Made by a program: the position numbers and the translations under genes. A model generated the notes under the pieces. The model searched no databases. It worked only from the letters and a program-made list of their open reading frames with translations, and was not told the DNA's origin. A stretch of 33,539 nucleotides of DNA from 1162T-S-0a-05 sp050299435 (GTDB lineage Bacteria; Pseudomonadota; Gammaproteobacteria; Pseudomonadales; Cellvibrionaceae): assembly GCA_050299435.1 (NCBI GenBank), contig JBNKVX010000039.1, positions 1-33,539 on the forward strand, given 5' to 3'. This document shows, in pieces, positions 18,701-26,227 of this stretch. Position 1 is the first letter of the stretch; each line of letters starts with the position of its first letter.

Positions 18701-20576
18701 TGTAAATCAGGAAAAAATACTCGCTGCCTATGTCGTGGCAAGCCTTGAAGATGAAAATATCGTCGACAAGCTCAGGGAAGATATAAGTGCAATTCTTCCT
18801 GAGTATATGGTCCCCTCAACTATTGAGCACTTACCCGAGCTTCCATTAACACCAAATGGAAAGATAGATAGCGAAAAACTTAAACGCAGAAAAGTAGTTG
18901 TACCAGTTCGAAAAAAAGTGTTTCCCAGCACACCGCGGCAAAAGGTTCTGGCAGAAATTTGGGCGGATATATTGTCACTGAAGCAAGAAGAGATCGGCAT
19001 ATACGATAATTTTTATGCTTTAGGCGGCAATTCAATGTCGGGGATGGTATTTATTGGCCGTGCCAAATCAAAGGGTCTCAGTTTAAAAGCAACGGACTTA
19101 CTAAAATATCCAACAATTTCGCAGCTTGAAAATGTCTGTGTTGATTATGACATGGAATTTGATAGCGAAATCTTTTCTGGCGAGGCCGCGTTAACTATCG
19201 ACCAAAAAAGTGTTCTTTATTTGCCGGTAGCACGGGAAAAATATTTTATTAACATAATATTTGACCTGAACAACAGCTACGATGTTGGCATTTTAGAAAA
19301 AGCAATGGATCGGGTCAGCGAGGTGCACGAATCCCTACGGGCGACATTCAGGCAAATCGAAAGTGGGGAATGGAAGCAGTATATTCAAAGCAGTATAGAC
19401 GCTACGGAGATACTTCAATATTCGGTAAATACTGACTTAAACGAGGACGAAGTTAATAGCCGTTTTGCTGAAATATTAAGTCATCTACACAAAAAAATGA
19501 ACATTGAAGCAGGCCCTCTGATGGCGGCCGCCTTAATTACTGATAATAACAGCAAGCAAAAACTGGTGTTTTCAATCAGCCATTTAATATGCGATGGATT
19601 TTCCGTTCCAATCGTAATTGAAGATATTTTCTCCTGTTATCGTCAAATGTCTCAAGGCAATGAACGCGTTATGCTTCCTGTATATACACCAATCCAGCAA
19701 TGGTCGAGAGAGTACGATAAATTTGTAAATTCAAATGCACTTCAATCCCAAATTGAATATTGGGAATCACTGAATTGGTCGAAGTTGCGGAAGTATCCGC
19801 TTGATTATCCACAAAATGAACACCAAAACACGGTACGGAGTATTAGAACTATTTCTGTCGACCTGGATTTGGAGCACACAGCGATATTTCTTTCTTCCAG
19901 CCTGCATGAAATGGGAATTGATCAAATGGAATTATTGGTGCATGTGTTGGTCTCTGTGCTAACGCGTTGGACCAATGGTGAGGCGGTATTTCTCAATGTG
20001 TTTGATACAGGGCGAAGTATGGTTCCGGAGCTTTACGAAAATTACGACTTATCCAGAACCTTGGCGTCATTTGCAATAGCTCGTTGTCTATTTCTGGAAA
20101 ATGAAAAATCAAGCAATCTTACAGAAGCTTTACTTGCTACAAAAAAGCAAATGGATAAGGTTCCGATGCGCGGGTTTTCTTATCGCGTTCTGTTTCACAG
20201 TGAGGAGAACAAAAATCTTTGTAACAGGATGAAGAAATTGCCGGTACCCGAGTTATGGTTTAACTATTATGGCGTGAGTGACTCGATAAAATCGGAAAAT
20301 GGAGATTTGCCTCCGATTTCCAAGCTTGTTAAACATATTGAACCTGTATCAATGCTGCCTGACGCGCCCAGAAACAGAACCTTGTTTTTGCCGTGGCAAG
20401 TTGTAGGCGGAAAATTAAACATGATATGGGAGTATAGCGATAACTTGCACAAACAAATATCAGTAAAGGCTTTGGCAGAAGCTTACAAGAAGGAGTTAGC
20501 GCAAACGCTGGATTTAATAGCCAACAGTGTTGTTCAGGAAAACAAAGAAGCGCATGAAACTGAGGGTAGCTTCTAA
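15771..20576 (+). CDS. NRPS3: docking-condensation-adenylation-thiolation with a terminal epimerase/condensation-like domain
   Basis: 1601 aa. Docking domain at about 8-62 (VLKMAHLEGVQFSVSDGNL). First C domain about 80-510 with an intact HHLVTDG (H209, H210). A domain about 545-1040; aligned to GrsA its code reads D-I-L-Q-L-G-M-V-W-K (D746 first), very close to glycine codes of the DILQLG type. T domain about 1055-1125 with LGGNSMSG (S1088). The last 450 residues are a condensation-superfamily domain with S1270-H1271-LICDG, DTGRSMVPELYENYDLSRTL and FNYYG (1497-1501), which resemble the epimerization subgroup more than a normal C domain. There is no thioesterase. This domain must either release the chain onto an acceptor amine or alcohol, or act on an earlier residue. 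The stop overlaps the next start (TAATG). Confidence 0.92.
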   Translation: MNHIETPALNVSDVLKMAHLEGVQFSVSDGNLRIKMSKTGISDLLLNNIKQLKPEILKAIEGAQSGQTAVTTALEHKKNKTETPLTKLQESMWLAEKLSDANGLLNYCCVSHIVGQVSLPAMEFAYKKVIERHIPLRSQFFEKSIGKTYQSPFEDYTVTLEYLELDATEFEVFMRKCASRAFNFKRDLLLQLHLVKLSENEYKLILVTHHLVTDGWSIGILIEEIGHFYNQYLGNNEAEIPELEIDYYDYANWIFKENANGAEEPGLNYWKNRLKDAPVIHGVPHDIARPSALSFGVRYYYSYIRQPDIQPISDFAKNNRLTLYVVTLAAYIVLLNKYSGENRFVIGTSVANRPKESLFPIVGLFTNNLPMLFDYEPEQSFSQFVNAVQKKYLADMEHQGVQLDRIIKELSHDAMNLSYSPLIQISFYLQNNEISELELKNAKCQTTEVKTNVSLYDLSLSITENNDNLELEWIYSKDLFVESTVRRMASQYEKLLKQLIANPDLPLNSTQLLENTESKLILNEFSRNEHLSKQVRDEIASFSGKPALVHSYFERKVEEQANKTALVYDDVSLSYSELNSRANKLARILVDMFDSSENKIVGVGLEKSLELVISLLAIMKAGGTYLPLDPAFPKARLEYMQENSNVSIVITMSNMLENTSIDRSRVLLLDNSEFMSLVESQDNADLNLAILPEHLVYILYTSGSTGKPKGVMIEHSNLLLFLLSMQREPSMNQSDNILAVSSISFDIHTLEIFLPLICGATVVMVNPVDYADPQRLIGHLSKQNISIMQATPSAWKMLLDANWEPETPIRVLCGGEALDDKLKDKLLTNNNIELWNMYGPTEASVWCSVKKVEKEVTLGRPTAGTSLYVLDENLNIVPIGVRGQLYIGGQVLARGYVNNQLLTDEAFIRDLPAHIEEERIYKTGDFVKWTEDGELIYLGRKDSQIKIRGFRIEPQEIVKVINSFTYIKESVVVTKTDVNQEKILAAYVVASLEDENIVDKLREDISAILPEYMVPSTIEHLPELPLTPNGKIDSEKLKRRKVVVPVRKKVFPSTPRQKVLAEIWADILSLKQEEIGIYDNFYALGGNSMSGMVFIGRAKSKGLSLKATDLLKYPTISQLENVCVDYDMEFDSEIFSGEAALTIDQKSVLYLPVAREKYFINIIFDLNNSYDVGILEKAMDRVSEVHESLRATFRQIESGEWKQYIQSSIDATEILQYSVNTDLNEDEVNSRFAEILSHLHKKMNIEAGPLMAAALITDNNSKQKLVFSISHLICDGFSVPIVIEDIFSCYRQMSQGNERVMLPVYTPIQQWSREYDKFVNSNALQSQIEYWESLNWSKLRKYPLDYPQNEHQNTVRSIRTISVDLDLEHTAIFLSSSLHEMGIDQMELLVHVLVSVLTRWTNGEAVFLNVFDTGRSMVPELYENYDLSRTLASFAIARCLFLENEKSSNLTEALLATKKQMDKVPMRGFSYRVLFHSEENKNLCNRMKKLPVPELWFNYYGVSDSIKSENGDLPPISKLVKHIEPVSMLPDAPRNRTLFLPWQVVGGKLNMIWEYSDNLHKQISVKALAEAYKKELAQTLDLIANSVVQENKEAHETEGSF

Positions 20577-21088
20577 TGTTTACCGAGTCAGGCAATGAAA
20601 TAGGTTCTTTTGATTCTGTCAGTGAGGTATTAGAAGACGCAGGAAAATCGAAAACGAGGCAAACAGTCGAATGTTTTTATACGCCGATAAAAATGCAATC
20701 CTCTTGTGATAGCAACGCAGTGAATCGTAGCCTATACGGTTACAATTTATTTTCGGACCTTGGCATAGAGGCAACAGGTAAAACAATAGCATGTTGTCTC
20801 ACAGCCTATAACGAATCTTTGGAGGCTTACCGCACTTCATTGTCTTCACTTGCGAAGTGTGCCGAGTATTTTAAGTCAAAAGGCGAAGAGAGAATTTCAA
20901 GAGAGTTTGTAATTTGTATAATCGTCGATGGCTTGGAAAAAATGTCGAAAGATTTTTCCGATTATGCTCAACGAATTGGAATTTATAATCCGGCCGAGCT
21001 GATTTCAAGTGCCGACTTCCATATGTTTGAATCTCGAATTGACAGAAATTGCTTGAAACTGATGCTCCTTCGTATGGTGAGCCAATAA
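20576..21088 (+). pseudogene. Chitin-synthase-like glycosyltransferase (GT2), N-terminal part of an apparently frameshifted gene
   Basis: 170 codons starting at an ATG that overlaps the NRPS3 stop. Residues 78-130 match the start of a chitin-synthase catalytic domain: IACCLTAYNESLEAYRTSL (compare TMYNE) and FVICIIVDGLEKMSKDF (compare VCIVSDG), which form the UDP-sugar site. About the last dozen residues do not continue the homology. The rest of the catalytic domain is in the next frame, open from 21043. Joined at about 21043-21058 the two parts would give one protein of about 660 aa. The first 70 residues are polar and not recognised. Possible causes are a real indel, a sequencing error, or programmed -1 frameshifting; the overlap (TTGAAAC) is not a standard slippery heptamer. 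Confidence 0.75.
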
Positions 21089-22584
21089 GCGAAAATAGAG
21101 AAAGTATCTTCCCCGTGCAATGCAGGTCTTTGCAACGTGTAATTTTATTTATAAAAAGCCAAAATCGCGGAAAACTGGATTCTCACAGATGCTTCTTTGA
21201 CACAATATGTCGATTTTACTCCGCCTCCTATTTTGTTCAAATTGATGTTGGTACATCTCCGAACGAAGACGCTCTTTATCATATGTGGAAAGATTTGGAT
21301 AACAATCCGAATGTTGCCGCTACTGCTGCCAGGTCACATTTGCCCTACCCGGAAAAACCAAGCGATATACTGGGAATTTGGCAATTTTTTGATATCGCGA
21401 TAGAGCGCATCGTCAACTGGCCGACTGAAATATTAATGGGTAATTTAAGCGTATTACCAGGGCAACTTAGCTTGACGAGAATATCGTCCGTTACAGGTCA
21501 TAAAGAAGTTGAAAATCAAAACCGAAACACGGGAGGTGTACTTAATACCTATTATCGTGGTTTGGAGGATTTGAATCCCTTTGAATCCAATATGTATCTC
21601 GCTGAAGACAGAATTTTGGGGCTCGAAATGGTATTCCATGAAAGCGACGTCTGGGAATTGAGCTACGAGACAGACGCTGAAGCATTGGTGGATTCTTGTG
21701 AAACATGGGGGGAGCTGTGCCGACAACGGAGGCGATGGATATGTAGCTCGATGGCATGTCGTCTGTCAATGTTAACGAAACTACCGAAGATATTTCGTAA
21801 TTCAGGGCGGAGTTGGCTTGAGCGCGGGCATAAACTGTTGGCGACCTTGTATTTTTTGGTTTATTCGATACTGGAATGGACGGCGCCCGCATCGCATTTT
21901 ATCTTACAGTCCACACTGACCAATGTATCGCTATCGCTACTGCATAATGACATTGCTAAAAGTGGCATTGAGACATTTTGGATTTTGACTGTAGCAGCAT
22001 TAATCTTCCAGCTTGCACTATCTTATTATGGTAAACTAAACGAATTTTCCGAAAAAATAATTCGTTTCAGTTTAAATATTCAAATTGTAAACATTCTCAT
22101 AAATGTACTAATTATATTCTCGCTCGGAAATGTGATGAGCGGTTATTTCCTGTTCACAACACTCGCGCTCGGGATGTTCTCTGGATATATATTGCTTGCG
22201 TATTTTTACAGTCAAAAACTTTCAATACAAATATTGAAAAACGTTGTTCAGTACACCGTATGCCGATTACCGGTAAAAGCTTTTTTGATGACCTATTCAA
22301 TATTCAACTCGCATGATACAAGTTGGGGCACAAAGGGGCTGGATGCCAGACCCATCGATCAGGATACTCAGCTCAAGGCTCATTACACCCGATTCAGAAC
22401 AGCCGCGATTAGTATTTTTTTAGTATCAAACATTTTGCTTTATGCAATTTTTTATCAAATAGATTGGTTAAATAGTATTTACACGATAGCCGGGATGACA
22501 GCAATTATTTGTGCGCAAATCGTTGCAGCTTTTTTCGCGCTATCCCATGTTCGTTTTAAAAACATTGACGATAAACCGCTATGA
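21049..22584 (+). pseudogene. Chitin-synthase-like glycosyltransferase (GT2), C-terminal part of an apparently frameshifted gene
   Basis: About 511 codons, open from 21043, with only a TTG as first usable start and no ribosome binding site, so it probably depends on the upstream part. Conserved chitin-synthase blocks in order: KSQNRGKLDSHRCFF, VQIDVGTSPNEDALYHMWKDL (the DxD-like metal site is D-V-G here), NPNVAATAA, NMYLAEDRILGLEM (EDR, acceptor base) and CRQRRRWICSSM (the QxxRW product-binding motif). At least five transmembrane helices follow (about 260-500), as expected for a processive inner-membrane synthase that extrudes its product. The nearest functional analogue in bacteria is NodC, but the block spacing looks more like eukaryotic-type chitin synthases. 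The stop overlaps the deacetylase start (ATGA). Confidence 0.78.
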
Positions 22585-23393
22585 AAAAATGTCTGGTTGT
22601 TTCAAGTGATGACTTTGGTATGACTGCCAGTGTAAATGAAGGTATACGCCTTGCTCATAACAAAGGTGTTTTATCCAGCACGAATTTGATGGTCCCCTGC
22701 CCCTGGTTCGAGCACGCTAGCTTTCTAGCCCAAAATATGAATATTGATATAGGTGTCCATTTAACTTTGACCAGTGAGTGGCGCTTTTATCGTTGGCGCC
22801 CTATTACTGGCAGAAATACATTATCGGATAGCTCCGGGTATTTTTACTCCAACATTGAAGAGATGATGTTAAATGCCAGTGAAAGAGATATTGAAAATGA
22901 GTGTCGAGCACAAATTGAAGAAGTTTTAGAAAGAGAGCATGGCCCAAGTTATATTGACCTTCACATGTGCATACCTTCTGTAAGTGGTGTACTACCGAAT
23001 AGCAACTTTGAGTTGGAAATTATGGATTTGGTAGCAAAATTGGCGCGAGAATATAAGGTGCCCTATGCATACGAAGTCGATTCCGGAAAGCTTAAATATT
23101 TCGACAGCGGATTAAGCATATCTTCAAAAGAACGAGCAAGAGTCAAGAGTTTCATTTCGTCTCTTGGAGAAGGTGTCCATCATTTGAGTTGCCACTGTGC
23201 CGTTGATTCCTATGAGCAGTCAAATTTAGCACATCCGGAGGACGAAAATTATCCCTGGTCTTCTGAGTATCGTCGAAATGATACCAGATTGATATTGTCC
23301 GACTGGTTTTCCGAACTGATTGACCGCCACAAAATTACAATAATTAAAAATTATTTTTCAAGTCAATCCAACATGGTAGCGAAACGTGCCTGA
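22581..23393 (+). CDS. ChbG/YdjC-family carbohydrate deacetylase
   Basis: 270 aa. Family members remove N-acetyl groups from chitooligosaccharides or related amino sugars using a single metal. Visible residues: D10-D11 in VVSSDDFGM (catalytic base and metal ligand), H60 in GVHLTLTSEW and H128 in YIDLHMC, the three ligands of the YdjC/ChbG site. SCHCAVDSYE near residue 210 replaces the usual HPG of the family. No signal peptide, so it acts in the cytoplasm. It starts inside the stop of the chitin-synthase-like gene, which strongly suggests that the synthase product or its precursor is the substrate and that a free amino group is exposed for later acylation. The family call is firm, the substrate is inferred. 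Confidence 0.88.
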   Translation: MKKCLVVSSDDFGMTASVNEGIRLAHNKGVLSSTNLMVPCPWFEHASFLAQNMNIDIGVHLTLTSEWRFYRWRPITGRNTLSDSSGYFYSNIEEMMLNASERDIENECRAQIEEVLEREHGPSYIDLHMCIPSVSGVLPNSNFELEIMDLVAKLAREYKVPYAYEVDSGKLKYFDSGLSISSKERARVKSFISSLGEGVHHLSCHCAVDSYEQSNLAHPEDENYPWSSEYRRNDTRLILSDWFSELIDRHKITIIKNYFSSQSNMVAKRA

Positions 23394-24735
23394 TAGGCAA
23401 TATGAACTAATCGTAGTCGGCGGTGGATTGTCATCGGTTGCGGTGTTGTACAACCTGATCGAGAATCTCAACAGTCACATTACAACTTCAGGCCCCCTAT
23501 CAATTCTGGTTTTGGAAAAAACCGGAAACATCTGGACCGGGGTACCCTACGGACGACATGCAGAGAAGGACTTTTTTCTGATAGATACCCTCGCGAAAAC
23601 GAAAGCCCCTATTTTTGAAGACTGGCTATTAAAAAAAGGAATTGGTTTGACAGACTATTTTCCTGACAATAATCCAACTCTGAATCACTGGTTGAAGGAA
23701 AACAGTGATGCTTTAAAAGCGGGAAAAATACACGATCTATTTTTTCCGCGATTTATATTTGGCATTTTCCTTCAGGAATTAATGGAAGGCGTACTGGGTG
23801 ACGCACAAGCAAAAGGATCGGTCTCTGTGGAAATTTCCGAAGACGAAGTCATTAATATTGATAGGCTACCCACCGGACGTTATTTTCTGGAAACGAAAGG
23901 TGAAAGACGATTCGAAACACCCAACGTAGTGTTGGCCATAGGCTCCATTCCAAAGCGTTCTGCATTTAATTCCCATAAATGTGCTGAACGATTTAACGGC
24001 TATATTGACGATGCCAAGGTTTCCGCCTGTTTTGAACTTAAATCCAATCTCGAAGAATATGTAGCATTCCTTGATAAAGACAAGGTTGAAATTAGTATTA
24101 TCGGTTCGGCGGCTTCGGCAGTCGAGATGTTGTTCTATATCGGGAAAAACGAAAATATCTGTAAGAAAATATCCAGAATCAATGTGATCTCTACCAGTGG
24201 CTGGCTAATCGGAGGAATCCATTCAGAAGACTTTGACTATGCCGGTGTACCGGAATATGTATTTTTAAGAACGTCTTCCAGTGTATATCTGAATACTATC
24301 GGAGCCTTATATTCAGCCGGGCTATTGAAAGTAATTAAAGGTAAAGTCAGTGATATTGAACAATCTGAAGGAAAATTTTCAGTGCGTATCAGCAACAAAC
24401 TGAAAAACGAAGAAAATGTTATGTCGGACGTTATCATAAACTGCACAGGCAGCGGCGATTTAGAAAATGCAAATAGCACTTTATTGCAAAATATTCGTTC
24501 TAAATTTCCGATTAATCGTGAGGGGCGTGGGTTTAAAACGAATGACGATAACCAAGTGGAGAGATACCCGGGGTTGTTTGTTGTTGGTCCGTTACTGAAT
24601 AGTAGCTTTTCTGGTCGTCAAGTTGAGAGTATAGCAGCAGTTTTTACCGAAGGAACCAAGGTATCGAAAGCGTTAATCAAAATACTTGGCAAAACAAAAA
24701 ACGATGAAGTTCAGACCACAGCGATAGCGGGTTAA
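23386..24735 (+). CDS. FAD/NAD(P)-binding oxidoreductase (NAD_binding_9-like)
   Basis: 449 aa from a GTG that overlaps the deacetylase end by 8 bp. The N-terminus YELIVVGGGLSSVAVLYNL is a Rossmann dinucleotide-binding motif (GxGxxS). TGVPYGR and NVVLAIGSIPKR follow, and a second nucleotide site is near VEISIIGSAASAVEML (about residue 230). INCTGSGD and GLFVVGPLLNSSFSG close the FAD fold. This order fits the FAD-NAD(P)-binding family that includes uncharacterised oxidoreductases related to N-hydroxylating monooxygenases. No partner reductase or ferredoxin gene is present. It may oxidise the peptide or sugar amine of the cluster product; the reaction cannot be told from sequence. Confidence 0.8.
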   Translation: MPDRQYELIVVGGGLSSVAVLYNLIENLNSHITTSGPLSILVLEKTGNIWTGVPYGRHAEKDFFLIDTLAKTKAPIFEDWLLKKGIGLTDYFPDNNPTLNHWLKENSDALKAGKIHDLFFPRFIFGIFLQELMEGVLGDAQAKGSVSVEISEDEVINIDRLPTGRYFLETKGERRFETPNVVLAIGSIPKRSAFNSHKCAERFNGYIDDAKVSACFELKSNLEEYVAFLDKDKVEISIIGSAASAVEMLFYIGKNENICKKISRINVISTSGWLIGGIHSEDFDYAGVPEYVFLRTSSSVYLNTIGALYSAGLLKVIKGKVSDIEQSEGKFSVRISNKLKNEENVMSDVIINCTGSGDLENANSTLLQNIRSKFPINREGRGFKTNDDNQVERYPGLFVVGPLLNSSFSGRQVESIAAVFTEGTKVSKALIKILGKTKNDEVQTTAIAG

Positions 24736-24739
24736 GACA

Positions 24740-25567
24740 GTGTCTCTACGAGTACTAAATTTATACGCCACCTTATTCGCCAGGCCCGCATTTCGGAGAT
24801 TAAATACATTCATATTGCTTCTTGGAATGAGAGGTCTGGGCATATTTAACTGGCGAGATATGCATTTGTCAGGTGAAATAGGTTTTCTCGAAAAAGTTAT
24901 TAAAATTCTAGATGGAAGCAATGCAATTGTTTTAGACATTGGAGCAAATAGCGGCGAATATACAAGCTTAATTCTAAATAAGTCATCAGATTTAAGGGTA
25001 TTTTCTTTTGAACCCCACCCAAAAACATTTAAACAATTGCAAACAAATGTTGAGGGGCACCAAAACCGAGTAAAGCTTTTCAATACGGCTATCGGAGACA
25101 ATATAGGTGAAACAAGCTTTTACGACTGCGAAGATGAAGATGGTTCGCCCTACGCGTCGTTTTATAAATCGGCAATCGAAGAAATTCGTGAAAGAAAGGC
25201 AGTAGAATATCAGGTAAAAATAAATCGCCTGGATTCACTATTAAAAGAAGACGAAATCAATCGAGTTGGCTTTATCAAGGTGGACACGGAAGGTGCGGAA
25301 AAAGATGTTCTGCTGGGAGCAAGCCAAGTGCTCGCAAGTGATGCACTGAAATTCATTCAAATTGAATTTAACGAAATGAATGCAAGCAGTTCAACATTTC
25401 TTAGGGAATTGATCGATATTGTTCCACCACAATTTGAAACATTTCGATTGTTGCCTGGCGGTAAATTGTTGCCTCTAAAACCCTATGTAATCTGGCAAAA
25501 CGAGATATTTGGGTTTCAAAATATTGCATTTATTAGAAAAGATATGCTTGTTCATTTTAACTTATAA
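24740..25567 (+). CDS. FkbM-family SAM-dependent methyltransferase
   Basis: 275 aa from a GTG four bases after the previous stop. The fold is clear: VLDIGANSGEYT (SAM motif I, about residues 55-66), VFSFEPHPKTFKQL (motif II acid), and GFIKVDTEGAEKDVLLGA, the FkbM-family signature. FkbM enzymes O-methylate sugars and polyketides; the rhizobial NoeI that 2-O-methylates the fucose of Nod factors belongs to the same family. The N-terminal 35 residues are hydrophobic and basic and may associate with the membrane. Placement among sugar genes favours a saccharide hydroxyl as substrate, which is an inference. Confidence 0.88.
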   Translation: MSLRVLNLYATLFARPAFRRLNTFILLLGMRGLGIFNWRDMHLSGEIGFLEKVIKILDGSNAIVLDIGANSGEYTSLILNKSSDLRVFSFEPHPKTFKQLQTNVEGHQNRVKLFNTAIGDNIGETSFYDCEDEDGSPYASFYKSAIEEIRERKAVEYQVKINRLDSLLKEDEINRVGFIKVDTEGAEKDVLLGASQVLASDALKFIQIEFNEMNASSSTFLRELIDIVPPQFETFRLLPGGKLLPLKPYVIWQNEIFGFQNIAFIRKDMLVHFNL

Positions 25568-25584
25568 GATATTGGAAGACTCAA

Positions 25585-26082
25585 ATGTCCCAAAAAATGA
25601 TAGATATGTTGGTAAGGCTTTATGATTTGCCGCCAGTGCAGTCAATGCTTGATGATCTTGAATCAAGAAAATTTACAATAAGACGCCCTCGCGCTTATGA
25701 AAAGCATCAGCTTTTAGAGTGGGTCGAATTGAATTTTAGTCGCGGATGGGCCAGTGAATGCGAAGTCTGTTTTTCAAATTTTCCAGTGTCTGCACACATT
25801 GCGACGTTTGAAGGCGAGATAGTCGGTTTTTCCTGTTACGAATCAACCAACAAAAATTATTTTGGACCAGTAGGCGTAGATAGCCGATTCAGAAATAAAA
25901 ACCTGGGAACAGCCTTATTACTTAGCAGTTTAAATGCTTTGCGGGACATTGGGTATTCATACGCTATTATTGGCGGACCCACAACCGCCGTCGACTTTTA
26001 TGCTAAAACAGTTGGAGCTATGCCAATAACAGGTTCAACTCCGGGCATTTATATCGATCGTCTGAAGGGATCGGATAGCTGA
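25585..26082 (+). CDS. GNAT-family N-acyltransferase
   Basis: 165 aa. The acetyl-CoA-binding core of the GNAT fold is visible: IVGFSCYESTNKNYFGPVGVDSRFRNKNLGTALL, with R/K-NKNLGTAL as the Q/RxxGxG/A pyrophosphate loop, followed by LRDIGYSYAIIGG and DFYAKTVGA. The N-terminus (about 35 residues) is an extra helix pair of unknown role. The natural substrate would be an amine, for example a glucosamine nitrogen freed by the ChbG-type deacetylase two genes upstream, or the N-terminus of the peptide. It is 17 bp after the methyltransferase. Its stop (TGATG) overlaps a short open frame that looks like an acyltransferase remnant. Confidence 0.85.
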   Translation: MSQKMIDMLVRLYDLPPVQSMLDDLESRKFTIRRPRAYEKHQLLEWVELNFSRGWASECEVCFSNFPVSAHIATFEGEIVGFSCYESTNKNYFGPVGVDSRFRNKNLGTALLLSSLNALRDIGYSYAIIGGPTTAVDFYAKTVGAMPITGSTPGIYIDRLKGSDS

Positions 26083-26192
26083 TGAGGGAAAGAATCGCCT
26101 GGTTAGACTATCTTAACGGCCTTCGTAATTATTCATTATATGCGACGATACGTATTGTTTTCTTATGTATGTTAGAAAACTGCCAGGTGTGA
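26082..26192 (+). pseudogene. Short open frame resembling the N-terminus of an acyltransferase-3 protein
   Basis: 36 codons starting at an ATG inside the GNAT stop (TGATG). Residues 4-15, RIAWLDYLNGLR, match the near-universal start of acyltransferase-3 (OafA/NodX-type) proteins, RIxxLDxLRGxx. After that the similarity stops and the frame ends at a TGA. The intact acyltransferase-3 gene begins 36 bp later. It may be the stump of a replaced gene or a degraded original N-terminus. Short match, so moderate confidence only. Confidence 0.45.
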
Positions 26193-26227
26193 GGATAGAG
26201 GAATAAATCGGAGATGGGGAGATCGAT

